NCBI RefSeq assembly: GCF_025232395.1
Contig: NZ_CP065938.1
Location: 1,116,001 to 1,180,000 of the forward strand
DNA length: 64,000 nt
Direction: 5' to 3'
From: Taurinivorans muris
Lineage (GTDB): Bacteria > Desulfobacterota > Desulfovibrionia > Desulfovibrionales > Desulfovibrionaceae
Shown here: positions 10,560 to 19,622 of the stretch, in pieces
Numbering within the stretch: the stretch's first letter is position 1
How the letters are laid out: every line of letters begins with the position of its first letter
The notes under the pieces: model-generated
The model's database searches: none
The model's input: the letters and a program-made list of their open reading frames with translations, nothing else
Told to the model about the DNA's origin: nothing
Made by a program: the position numbers and the translations under genes

Positions 10560-13500
10560 CTATTTCCAAAGCCCCCGTATTGCATCATGCATATCTTCCA
10601 AAATAACGTAAAAAGAAGGCACGATGACAAGGGTAATGAACGTCGCAAACAAAACCCCGAAACCAAGAGAAATAGCCATAGGCACCATCATGACAGCCTC
10701 TTTCGAGGTTTCAAACATCATGGGCATGAGCCCCATGAACGTTGTGAGCGTTGTCAACAAAATCGGTCTGAAACGCTGAATGGCTGCCTGCCTTACGGCG
10801 GTATAGCAATCCTGCCCGCCAAGCCTGCGGATATTTGCAAAATCGATAAGCACGAGCGAATCGTTCACAACGACCCCGGTCAATGCCACCATACCGAAAA
10901 TACTGATGACGCTGAGGCTGTGTCCCAAAAGCATGTGTCCGAGAATTGAGCCCACAATGCCAAAAGGAATGGAAACCATGATGATAAAAGGCTGCGTATA
11001 ACTTTTAAACGGAATGGCAAGCAGGGCATAAATGCCGAGCAAAGAAAACAGCAACCCGTAAATCATGGTATTCGTGCTTTCCTGCATATCCTGCTGACGC
11101 CCGCCGAAACGCCAATGAAGTCCGGGGTAACGCACCATGAGTTCAGGCAAAATATTCGCCTGCACGCTGCGCATGAGCATGCTTGTTGCGGAAGACGGAT
11201 TGATATTCGCCGTCACCTGAATACTTTTCCGCCCGTTATCATGAATAATCTTCGCCTCCGCCATGGTATCGATGACCTGCACAATATCGCGCAACAGCAC
11301 TTCCTGCCCGGAGGGGGAACGCAAAACCAAATCTTCAAAATACGCAAGCTGTGTTTCATTTTCCGGCAAACGGACACGCACGGTTATTTCATTTGTTCCG
11401 CGCTGCTGACGCAAAGCGATAACCCCCTCATAGGCAGCGCGCACTTGGGAAGCTATGTCACGGGAAGTGAAGCCGAGCTGCCCTGCCAAGGGAAGAAGTT
11501 TTAAGTCAAACTGCCGCCTTGTATTGGAAATTCCCGCATCAATATCCCCTACTTCAGGAAATTCCTGCAAAAAATAAGCAAGATCGGCTGCCGCCAAATT
11601 CAAAACATCCGTATCCCTATGGGATAAAAACACGGTCAGCCCCTTGCCCGATCCGGGACCTCCGCGGTCGGAAAGCATGCTGAGCGTTTCCACGCCGGGA
11701 ATAACCCCCACTTTTTCACGCCATAAATTCGTAAATTCTTCCGTTGTGATTGGTCTTGTATTGGCATCGGTTAAAAAAGCGCGGATTTGAATGGAATCCT
11801 CGCTGATACGGGCATAAACGCCTTTGGAAAGCTTTTCCTCGCCATTTTCCGCAATAATTTCCTTTGCGGCATCGACAAGATGATTTTTAATCCTGTCTAT
11901 TTCATGCTGCGGAGCGCCTGCCGGCATAGTCGCTTCCGCAAAAGCGTAATCCGATTCCGCCCGCGGCATGAGGTCAAAGCCCAGCCGTCCGGAAAGAGCA
12001 TAGCTGATGCTGCAAAAAAGCAAGGCAATGCCTATTGCAACCGTGACATAACGGTTTTTTATGACATAATTGATAAACGCGCCGTAACGGTATTCCACAA
12101 AATACAAAAACGCCTTATTAAAAATATCTTGCTTCTGACAAATGAACTTAATGGGTTCTTTCCACCAGGAATACACCGCGTTTTCTTCAACAAGAACTTT
12201 CTTTTGATGTGAAAGGTGGGCGGGAAGCACAAATAAGGATTCCAACAAGGAACAGCTGAACACGGCAATGACGATAAGCGGCAAACCCGCCCAAATTTTG
12301 CCCATCATTCCGGGGACAAAAAGAATAGGCAGAAAAGTCAGCATATTGGTAAGAACACTGAAAACAACAGGAATCGCAACTTCGCGGATACCGCAGACAG
12401 CCGCTTCTATCGCCGGTTTCCCCCTGTCCTGCCATGAGCTGATATTTTCACCCACGACAATGGCATCGTCAACGACAATTCCGAGCGTCACAATGAAAGC
12501 AAACATGGTGATGACGTTGATTGTCAAATCAAAAGGGATAAAAAACCAAAAACCGCCCAAGATAGAAGTCGGTATTCCCAAACTCACCCATAACGCCAAA
12601 GACGGACGCAAAAAAACAGCCAAACAGACAAAAACAAGCAACACACCCGCAACAGCGTTGTTGATAAGGGTTTCCGCACGGTCTTTATAAATATCGGACA
12701 AATTATTCCGCACTTCCAGCCGAATATCACCCGGCAAAATTTCATTGTAATAATTGATGATTTTTAAAGCGGCATTGGCGACTGTCACGGGGTCGTTGCT
12801 TTCATTCTTATAAATGGCCAAAAAAAGCGTATCTTCCCCATTAAACTCGGACCAGCGGGTGACATCTTCCACCCCCTCCGAAATAGTCGCGATATCTTCC
12901 AGCATAAGGCGGCTGCCGTCTTCATTGGTACGCACGACAATATCCGCAAATTCAGCGGCGTAATCACGGCGTTCATCAACATTGAGCAAAATATCGCCCG
13001 CGCGGGTTTTCAGCGTCCCCCCGCCAAGCTCGATGGACATATCACCGATAACTGTCGCTATATCCTCTAATTTCAAGCCATACTTACGCAGATTATCCTG
13101 CGGAACTTCCACATGGATTTCAAATTCCTTCGTCCCCTCGACTTCGACATTGGCGATAAGAGGGGATTGTGACAAATCATCTTTGATAATATCAGCCCAA
13201 TACCGTAAAATCTGATAATCCTTATTCCCGTATAAAAGCACGTTTAAAACCTCGACGTGCCGAAGCCGCAAAGCGATAACGGGGCGTTCCGATTCTTTCG
13301 GAAAAGTGGAAATCCTGTCTATTTCCGCTTTCACATCCTGCAAGACTTTGTTTTCATCCACGTAATCATGCAAAGTAAGGGTCAGCTGCGTTGTTCCCGG
13401 ACTGATTTTCACCGCGGTTTCTTTTATTCCGTCAACGCTTTCAAGGGAATCTTCAATGACATTGACAATGCTTTTTTCAATTTCTTCCGGTGTAGCCCCC

Positions 13501-13688
13501 GGATAGCTCACGCTGATGGTGATAGCGCCGACGGTAAAGGAAGGAAAAACATCTTTCGTTATGCGCGTGGAAATAAGAAAACCGCCAACAAGCAGGACAA
13601 CCATCAAAATATTGGCTGCCACGGGGTTTCTCGCCATCCAGGAAAGCGGTCCCTTATTGATATTTTCGTTATGAGCTTGCATGGTCAC
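10560..13688 (-). CDS. RND-family efflux pump, inner-membrane permease (AcrB/MexB type)
   Basis: Proton-driven inner-membrane pump of a tripartite efflux system. At 1042 aa it has family length and layout: one N-terminal membrane helix after NPVAANILMVVLLVGG, a large periplasmic loop, six helices, a second periplasmic loop, and five more helices. The TM4 region has VTLGIVVDDAIVVGEN with the paired Asp residues of the proton relay, and the C-terminal half has GVVVNDSLVLIDF. Its divergence from AcrB resembles HAE-1-like pumps common in deltaproteobacteria; the substrate cannot be predicted. The GTG start overlaps the adaptor stop (GTGA); an ATG two codons later is also possible. Third gene of the operon. 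Confidence 0.93.
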   Translation of the reverse strand: MTMQAHNENINKGPLSWMARNPVAANILMVVLLVGGFLISTRITKDVFPSFTVGAITISVSYPGATPEEIEKSIVNVIEDSLESVDGIKETAVKISPGTTQLTLTLHDYVDENKVLQDVKAEIDRISTFPKESERPVIALRLRHVEVLNVLLYGNKDYQILRYWADIIKDDLSQSPLIANVEVEGTKEFEIHVEVPQDNLRKYGLKLEDIATVIGDMSIELGGGTLKTRAGDILLNVDERRDYAAEFADIVVRTNEDGSRLMLEDIATISEGVEDVTRWSEFNGEDTLFLAIYKNESNDPVTVANAALKIINYYNEILPGDIRLEVRNNLSDIYKDRAETLINNAVAGVLLVFVCLAVFLRPSLALWVSLGIPTSILGGFWFFIPFDLTINVITMFAFIVTLGIVVDDAIVVGENISSWQDRGKPAIEAAVCGIREVAIPVVFSVLTNMLTFLPILFVPGMMGKIWAGLPLIVIAVFSCSLLESLFVLPAHLSHQKKVLVEENAVYSWWKEPIKFICQKQDIFNKAFLYFVEYRYGAFINYVIKNRYVTVAIGIALLFCSISYALSGRLGFDLMPRAESDYAFAEATMPAGAPQHEIDRIKNHLVDAAKEIIAENGEEKLSKGVYARISEDSIQIRAFLTDANTRPITTEEFTNLWREKVGVIPGVETLSMLSDRGGPGSGKGLTVFLSHRDTDVLNLAAADLAYFLQEFPEVGDIDAGISNTRRQFDLKLLPLAGQLGFTSRDIASQVRAAYEGVIALRQQRGTNEITVRVRLPENETQLAYFEDLVLRSPSGQEVLLRDIVQVIDTMAEAKIIHDNGRKSIQVTANINPSSATSMLMRSVQANILPELMVRYPGLHWRFGGRQQDMQESTNTMIYGLLFSLLGIYALLAIPFKSYTQPFIIMVSIPFGIVGSILGHMLLGHSLSVISIFGMVALTGVVVNDSLVLIDFANIRRLGGQDCYTAVRQAAIQRFRPILLTTLTTFMGLMPMMFETSKEAVMMVPMAISLGFGVLFATFITLVIVPSFYVILEDMHDAIRGLWK

Positions 13689-14887
13689 GAATTTTTAACA
13701 ATATTGCTGATGGTTAAAGGCATGCCTTGGATGGCGGTAGGAATAACGGATGTGATGACATATTCGGAATTTTCCAACCCGCTGCGGATATAGACGTTGT
13801 CCAAATCTTTCCATGCGATATCGACTTCCCGAATATCAAGAACATACTGCACGCCGTCCTCATCGCTTCCGTCGTCCTTATTTTGCGTCACGGGCATAGC
13901 CACGAAAACGCTGTCGTTAGGCTGCAAAGCCCTGCGGGGCACGATAACGGAATTTTCAAGCGTTCCCGCTTTAAAAACAACTTCCGCATGGTCGCCCAAA
14001 ATAAGGGCTGGAGCATTGTTTTTTATACCCAGCGGATCGGGAATGCTGATTAAGATACGCCCCATGCGCGTGGCGGAATCAAGACTCGCCACATGGCGGA
14101 TAATGCGCCCCTCCCGCACAACTCCCGTGGACGTGGTGATCTGCACTTTCGAATTGGCATTTTTTTTAAGATTGAGGCTTGTCAACTTATCAATGGCAAC
14201 AGCCGCTTCAATTCTGTATTCGTCAATGCCTACCAGGGTCATCAAATTGTCTTGGGTATTGGTAAGACTTCCCACGGAAACATTGCGTTCCGTAACCATG
14301 GAATTATAAGGCGCTTTGATTGTCGTATAATCCACATCAAGCTGTGCCATTTTCACGGCTGCTTCCGCCGCTTCCACATCGGCTTTCGCCTGAGCAAGCT
14401 GCGGCGCGCGCAAAGCCAAATCGGAAATGATGACCTCCCCGATAAATGAGGAAGAAAGCTGTTTCAACTGTTCCGCTTCCGCTTTCGCAACGCTTTGCTG
14501 CCCCATTTCAAGTTCGTAAGCCGCCTTCGCCTTCGCCAAATCACTTTTTTTCAATCGCAATGTGTTCACATAGGTATCCGCGTCAAGCTTAACCAACACT
14601 TCATCTTTTTTCACAATAGCGCCGATATCGGAATTTTCTGACAAAAAAACGACCTGCGAACTCACCCGCGCATTGATATTTGTTTCCTGATACGGTCTTA
14701 TCGTGCCCAATGCCCTGATTTGCACGGGAGCCTCCCCGACGGAAACTTCCAGAACATTCACGGCGAACCGTGTCGTTTCAGCCCGTTTCCGCATGCTCAC
14801 GGGTTTTGTCGCCATAAAAAACCATGAAACGGCAAACATTGCTAAAAATATTCCGATAACAATGAAAATCGTCCTTCTATTTTTCAT
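13685..14887 (-). CDS. efflux RND transporter periplasmic adaptor subunit
   Basis: Membrane-fusion protein linking the RND pump to the outer-membrane channel. An N-terminal membrane anchor (residues about 8-26) is followed by the biotinyl-lipoyl half-domain at RPYQETNINARVSSQV, a coiled-coil hairpin of Ala/Glu/Lys/Gln-rich helices (about 105-185), the second lipoyl half at YTTIKAPYNSMVTERNVSVG, and beta-barrel and proximal domains. It is anchored by a helix, not by a lipid. ATG 14887 is preferred over 14890 because GGAAG lies upstream at proper spacing. It overlaps the outer-membrane factor gene by 11 bases and the pump gene by 4. Confidence 0.92.
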   Translation of the reverse strand: MKNRRTIFIVIGIFLAMFAVSWFFMATKPVSMRKRAETTRFAVNVLEVSVGEAPVQIRALGTIRPYQETNINARVSSQVVFLSENSDIGAIVKKDEVLVKLDADTYVNTLRLKKSDLAKAKAAYELEMGQQSVAKAEAEQLKQLSSSFIGEVIISDLALRAPQLAQAKADVEAAEAAVKMAQLDVDYTTIKAPYNSMVTERNVSVGSLTNTQDNLMTLVGIDEYRIEAAVAIDKLTSLNLKKNANSKVQITTSTGVVREGRIIRHVASLDSATRMGRILISIPDPLGIKNNAPALILGDHAEVVFKAGTLENSVIVPRRALQPNDSVFVAMPVTQNKDDGSDEDGVQYVLDIREVDIAWKDLDNVYIRSGLENSEYVITSVIPTAIQGMPLTISNIVKNS

Positions 14888-16379
14888 CAACCGCTTCCTT
14901 TTGGGCTAAAACAAAAACCTGCTCTTCAGGAAAATACATATTGCCTAAGGCACGATAGAGATTAATCCGCACTTGAACCACATTGACCCGCTGTTTCGCA
15001 ATAGTCCGTTCCAAATCCTGCGTGCTTTGCAAAAGGGTGAGAAAACGCATGACATCTTCCGAGCCTTCCAAATAAGAATTCAACGCTCCGCGTGTCGCAC
15101 TTTTCGCCATAACGTACTGCTGTTCCAAAAGCCGGAGTTTTTCCTGCTGGGAATATTCCTGTGCTATGGCATTGTTCACTTCCGCCACAGCTTCCGCCAC
15201 GGTTTTTATATAGGCGGTGACCGCTTCTTCCGCCATGGCCCTCATTTTTTCAACCTGATGCTTCTTCGCCCCGGCGTCGAAAAGCGTATAACTCAAACTC
15301 CCCATAAGCTCATTGGTCCAGTTTTCAAGCAAAAGTGAAAGACTGCCCGCATTGAAAACATGCGAAACAGACAGGTTGAGCTTTGGCAGACGGTTGGCCT
15401 GCGCTTCTTTCAAATCAAAATGTTTTGCCTGCACGTTTGCCCACGCGGAACGGATATCCGGTCTGTATTGAAGCAATTCGACAGGTATTCCCACATCCGG
15501 AATAGCCAAAACATCCGGCAGAGGGGCGTGCTCGTCAATATTCAATGCATTTCCGGGAATTTTTCCAAGTAAAATGCAAAGCGTATTTTTCAATTCCAAA
15601 TTCGCTTGCAGCAAATCGGGAAGCTCCGCCTTCGAGGAAGCGAGCACTTCTTCTTGCTGCAACACATCAAGACTGCTCACCAAGGAATTGGAAAACCGCA
15701 CTTTCTGCAATTTGACAAGACTTTCATTAACCCTGATCTGCTCTTTGACAATGTCTGTTTCCGCTTGATTTCCCAATAATTCCACCCACGCGCTTGCAAT
15801 ATTCGCCGTAATGGTCATCGCTGCCGTTTGCCAATCGTCCCTGCTCGCATAAAACCGCATGTTATCGGCGGAATACGCAGAGCGCACACGCCCCCACAAA
15901 TCCAGCTCATAGGATGCGGACGCATTCAGTCCATATTTTTCAGTAGTTTCAGAAACCGTCCGCTCGGAAGAACCGCTTTTTCGTTCCGCATGGGCGCTTG
16001 TTCCTGACGCTCCGACAGTTATCAAAGGAAAAAATTCGCTTTCGGCGATATGCGCCTCGGCAGCATATTGTTTCATACGTGAATATGCCGTCAAAATATC
16101 ATAATTTTCTTTTAACGCCGTTTGTTCCAATGTATTTAAATCAGCGCTGGCAAAAGTATCCCACCACAGTTTATTTTTATGGTTGTAAACTTCGCCCACT
16201 TCTTTCTTATACGGTTCCAATTCCGCATAAAAATATTCCCCGAGCATGGGCGAAGAAAGAAGTTCTTCCTGCAATTCGGACCGCAATCCGGAACCTTGAC
16301 AGGCGGAACAGAAAAAAAGAAGAAAAAAGAGGCAAAAAAATCTATATAATATACGCAGCGTATGTTTTTCTTTCAACAT
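14877..16379 (-). CDS. outer-membrane efflux lipoprotein (TolC/OprM/NodT family)
   Basis: Outer-membrane channel of the tripartite pump. Residues 1-26 are a lipoprotein signal with a FFCSACQG lipobox. The body, 500 aa, shows the two tandem outer-membrane efflux repeats. Each has a long helix rich in Ala/Glu/Gln, and the first repeat has the conserved NxxLxxA-like start (LEQTALKENYDILTAYSR). The motif ASYELDLWGRVRSAY is typical of the NodT subfamily. It is the first gene of the operon (channel, adaptor, pump), so the operon is self-sufficient. No regulator gene is adjacent. Confidence 0.92.
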   Translation of the reverse strand: MLKEKHTLRILYRFFCLFFLLFFCSACQGSGLRSELQEELLSSPMLGEYFYAELEPYKKEVGEVYNHKNKLWWDTFASADLNTLEQTALKENYDILTAYSRMKQYAAEAHIAESEFFPLITVGASGTSAHAERKSGSSERTVSETTEKYGLNASASYELDLWGRVRSAYSADNMRFYASRDDWQTAAMTITANIASAWVELLGNQAETDIVKEQIRVNESLVKLQKVRFSNSLVSSLDVLQQEEVLASSKAELPDLLQANLELKNTLCILLGKIPGNALNIDEHAPLPDVLAIPDVGIPVELLQYRPDIRSAWANVQAKHFDLKEAQANRLPKLNLSVSHVFNAGSLSLLLENWTNELMGSLSYTLFDAGAKKHQVEKMRAMAEEAVTAYIKTVAEAVAEVNNAIAQEYSQQEKLRLLEQQYVMAKSATRGALNSYLEGSEDVMRFLTLLQSTQDLERTIAKQRVNVVQVRINLYRALGNMYFPEEQVFVLAQKEAVDEK

Positions 16380-16401
16380 TCATTTTTTATAGCACAAAAT
16401 A

Positions 16402-16439
16402 AAAAAACTTACAATTCTTATTCGAACTGTAAGTTTTTT
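16402..16439 (-). terminator. intrinsic terminator after the SulP gene
   Basis: A 12-bp inverted repeat, AAAAAACTTACA (16402-16413) and TGTAAGTTTTTT (16428-16439), surrounds a 14-base loop. It ends the SulP transcript just before the efflux operon start; the efflux promoter must lie within or next to it. Confidence 0.8.
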
Positions 16440-16458
16440 AATCCAACATCTTTATTTC

Positions 16459-18210
16459 TTATAACAAATGTTCCGCACGGGTTATGGCAGCTTTCAGACT
16501 GTGGCAAATATTATTCTCGCCCAAGGCGTTCATAATGCCCATTTTTTTCAGAATACGGCGGGTTCTTGCCGGCGGGTTAGCCAAAATCACATGAAAATCA
16601 TTGGATTTCCTATGGGCTAAAAACGCTTCCAAAACGTGGATGCCGGTAGCGTCGATAGCCGGCACGTCACGCATATACAAAATATATACCTTGATATCGG
16701 GATTGCGGCGCATGAACATTCTTTGGAAACGGTCCACCATGCCGAAGAAGAACGGTCCGGATATGGAATAAACGAAAACCCCTTTCGGCAAATCGTCTTG
16801 ATTGACAAGACTTTCGTCAAAATCACGCACGACTTCGTGTTCTTCCAACGCTTCAATGGAACTCATCACGCTCATACGGCGCATAAAGAGCAGGGAAGCC
16901 AAAAGAACCCCGACATACACGGCAACGGTCAAATCGACAAGAACGGTCAGCAAAAACGTCAAAAGCATGATGGACCAGTCGGATTTGGGACCCCGCAAAA
17001 TATTTTTGATTGCATTGATTTCAAGCATGCCATAGGAAGTGATGACCATGACGGCGGCAAGGCAGGCAAGGGGGATTGCGGAAGTGAGGGGAGAAAGCCA
17101 AAGCACAAAGGCGAGCACAGTAAAGCCATGGATGATGGCGGAAACGGGGCTTCTCGCACCGCTGCTGATATTGGTTGCGGTTCTTGCGATAGCGCCGGTT
17201 GCGGGAATGCCGCCGAACAAAGAACACGCGATATTGCCGGAACCTTGCGCGATAAGTTCCATATTGGAATAGTGCCTGTCCCCTGTCATGCTGTCTGCGA
17301 CAACGCAGGTAAGCAATGATTCCAAACCTGCCAAAATGGCGATGGTGATAGCATCGGGAAAAAGAACGATAATACGCTCCAAAGAAAAATGAATGGGCTG
17401 AAAACTCGGCAGGGTTGCAGGAATTTCACCGTAACGGGCAGAAATGGTTTCAACAGGCAAGCCGAAAGCCCAAACGACAAATCCCCCTACCAAAACCCCC
17501 ACGACGGGAGCAGGAATGCGGGGTGTAAAATACCGCACCAAAAACATCAAAATAAGCGTTCCAAGGGCAATGGCGAAAGTTGCCAAATGCAAATCACCCA
17601 TTTCAGAAAAATACAAAGCCCATTTTGAAATGAAATCAGGCGGAACCTGCTCTAAAGACAAACCGAAAAAGTCACCCATTTGGGAAGAAAAAATAGTCAG
17701 GGCGATACCGGCGGTAAAACCGGTCGTCACGGGATACGGAATATATTTGATAATGGAGCCGAGCCTGAAAAAACCTGCGAGAGCCAGCATGCAGCCCGCC
17801 ATGAAAGAAGTGATGACAAGTCCGTCATAACCATGTCTGTAAACAATACCGTAAATGATGATGACAAAAGCGCCGGTCGGACCGCTCACCTGAAAACGGC
17901 TGCCTCCCAAAAAACCAATCAAAATACCGGAAATAATAGCAGTATACAAACCGTGCAGCGGCGTCACCCCGGAACCTATGGCAAAAGCCATGGCAAGAGG
18001 CATAGCGACAATACCGACCGTTATCCCCGCTATGATGTCCCGAAGCAGTTCGTCAAAACCATATCCGCCTTTGAAAACATGCAAAATTTTGGGGCACAGG
18101 GGGTCAAGGGACTGACCGAATTCCGCTTCCTTATGTACGTGGGCAAACGTATTGCGGTGTGAAATACGAAAACGAATTTGAGAAATTGTCCTCGCTAAAG
18201 ATTTAAACAT
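16459..18210 (-). CDS. SulP-family anion transporter with STAS domain
   Basis: Inner-membrane anion (sulfate, bicarbonate or dicarboxylate) transporter, 583 aa. The transmembrane part starts near residue 55 with the family signature DIIAGITVGIVAMPLAMAFAIGSG, including a conserved proline in TM1, and LYTAIISGILIGFLGGSRFQVSGPTGAF in TM3. The C-terminal STAS domain (about 440-580) has the DATGIHVLEAF motif, where the Asp/Ala-Thr-Gly site is typical. In a sulfate reducer sulfate uptake is an attractive role, but the sequence does not distinguish it from bicarbonate or C4-dicarboxylate transport. It is monocistronic, with its own terminator. Confidence 0.9.
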   Translation of the reverse strand: MFKSLARTISQIRFRISHRNTFAHVHKEAEFGQSLDPLCPKILHVFKGGYGFDELLRDIIAGITVGIVAMPLAMAFAIGSGVTPLHGLYTAIISGILIGFLGGSRFQVSGPTGAFVIIIYGIVYRHGYDGLVITSFMAGCMLALAGFFRLGSIIKYIPYPVTTGFTAGIALTIFSSQMGDFFGLSLEQVPPDFISKWALYFSEMGDLHLATFAIALGTLILMFLVRYFTPRIPAPVVGVLVGGFVVWAFGLPVETISARYGEIPATLPSFQPIHFSLERIIVLFPDAITIAILAGLESLLTCVVADSMTGDRHYSNMELIAQGSGNIACSLFGGIPATGAIARTATNISSGARSPVSAIIHGFTVLAFVLWLSPLTSAIPLACLAAVMVITSYGMLEINAIKNILRGPKSDWSIMLLTFLLTVLVDLTVAVYVGVLLASLLFMRRMSVMSSIEALEEHEVVRDFDESLVNQDDLPKGVFVYSISGPFFFGMVDRFQRMFMRRNPDIKVYILYMRDVPAIDATGIHVLEAFLAHRKSNDFHVILANPPARTRRILKKMGIMNALGENNICHSLKAAITRAEHLL

Positions 18211-18327
18211 AGTCTTTTACTTCCATAATAAATTGATTTGGGTGAATTGATTTACGTTAAATATGTCAAAAGCACCGATAACCTATATCATTTCGCTATC
18301 TTATTCAAGTGATTTTTCTCTTTTAAA

Positions 18328-18831
18328 TCATTTTTTCCGGCAGGCTTGGCGAGAAATCGCCCAGCACTTTTCGCTCATAAGCAAATACGGAAACAATATG
18401 CCCAAAACAAGGGCGGATAAGATAAACAGGGCTGAAAATCCATTATAAAAAACCTGTTCCAAAAAAACATGTCCGGTTCCCTGCTTTGCATTTAAAAATT
18501 TTACCAATGATATTATCGTATTATATGCGGGAATGCCCGGAATCATGGGCAATATGGCAGGAAACGTGAAAACTTCCAAAAGGATATGCATTTTTTTGGC
18601 AATGCAAAAAGCCGCAAAACTCAAACAGAACGCAGCCAGAAAAGAAGCGGGAACGATATGAAGCAAACATACGTTCATTAAAAAATACCGCAAACCATGC
18701 CCGAAAGCGCCTAAAAAACCCGCCGCAAGCAACGCTTTGAAAGGAGGATTGGAAATCGAGCCGAAACCGAAAGCGGCTAAAAAAGAAAAAAACATATCTT
18801 CAAAAATCAACCATGCGTGTTCCATACTCAT
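18328..18831 (-). CDS. yjjB: threonine/serine exporter family, YjjB-type subunit
   Basis: Small integral membrane protein, 167 aa, with about five hydrophobic segments and the ThrE_2 signature PAILPMIPGIPAYNTI. In this superfamily the small YjjB-type protein works with the larger YjjP-type protein. The ThrE family exports threonine and serine, and E. coli YjjPB has been implicated in succinate export, so the substrate here is open. The start overlaps the yjjP stop by 4 bases (ATGA), which indicates translational coupling. Confidence 0.85.
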   Translation of the reverse strand: MSMEHAWLIFEDMFFSFLAAFGFGSISNPPFKALLAAGFLGAFGHGLRYFLMNVCLLHIVPASFLAAFCLSFAAFCIAKKMHILLEVFTFPAILPMIPGIPAYNTIISLVKFLNAKQGTGHVFLEQVFYNGFSALFILSALVLGILFPYLLMSEKCWAISRQACRKK

Positions 18832-19619
18832 AAATTTTCAAGCCCCAATAAAACGGAAGTCAAAAGCAATCCTAAAGCGATACAGACAATTACCGTGCAG
18901 GAATGAAGCAGTTTTTCAATGCCATTCAAAATATGCCCTTCCAATATCTCTATTAAGGAATTTATCAAAGGCACTCCAGGAATCAAGAACAAAACGCTTG
19001 TCGCCAGCGCTATGGGAGCTGTCGACCCTAAGGAAAAAAGCACGGTGCAGCCTGCGATGACTGAACTCACAAACGCGGTAAAGCTTATCACCAGCAAATG
19101 ATTGATCCCTGTTCCCTGAATTTTTGAACGCACATGATATGCCGCCGCGGTGCCTGACAAAACAAAAAGCATGGACCAAAAATCTCCGCCGAAAAGCCGG
19201 CAAAATCCCATATTTGCCAAAGATACCGCAATTAAAACAAACCAATATGAATAGCGCGACGCAGTGATGATTTCATGATATTTTGCCGTAAGCACGGCAA
19301 AATCCATGCCTTCGTCATGCACTTGCCAGCTAAGGCGGCTGAGCATATTCTGAAAATAAAAATTCAAGGCGAAATTCGGAATATGGCGGATCGCGGTTTG
19401 CTGGACACCGTGATCTTCGGAATGGCTGAGCGTCAAAACCACGCTTTTCATTTGCAGCATGATATACACATCAAAACCATAAGCTTTTGCAAAACGTTTG
19501 ACAATCCTGATCGTTTTGCCCGAATGAGCTCCGGCAACAACGAGCGTTACGGCAATATCAAGCAATAATTCCAATAACTGCACATGGAATATGTTCAATT
19601 CTTCTGTTCTTTCTTGCAT
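18828..19619 (-). CDS. yjjP: threonine/serine exporter family, YjjP-type subunit
   Basis: 263-aa partner of the YjjB-type protein. The cytoplasmic N-terminal domain contains the family AGAHSGKT motif near residue 30 followed by a helix with two basic residues. About five hydrophobic helices fill the C-terminal half, with FLIPGVPLINSLIEI near the end, the counterpart of the PMIPG motif. The start is 3 bases after the dsbD stop, so it is in an operon with a disulfide reductase, an uncommon pairing. Confidence 0.85.
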   Translation of the reverse strand: MQERTEELNIFHVQLLELLLDIAVTLVVAGAHSGKTIRIVKRFAKAYGFDVYIMLQMKSVVLTLSHSEDHGVQQTAIRHIPNFALNFYFQNMLSRLSWQVHDEGMDFAVLTAKYHEIITASRYSYWFVLIAVSLANMGFCRLFGGDFWSMLFVLSGTAAAYHVRSKIQGTGINHLLVISFTAFVSSVIAGCTVLFSLGSTAPIALATSVLFLIPGVPLINSLIEILEGHILNGIEKLLHSCTVIVCIALGLLLTSVLLGLENL

Positions 19620-19622
19620 GGC

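Noticed and set aside
18263-18448. 61-codon plus frame at the yjjB 3' end
   Set aside because: Half of it is antisense to yjjB, and it has no ribosome site or known similarity.
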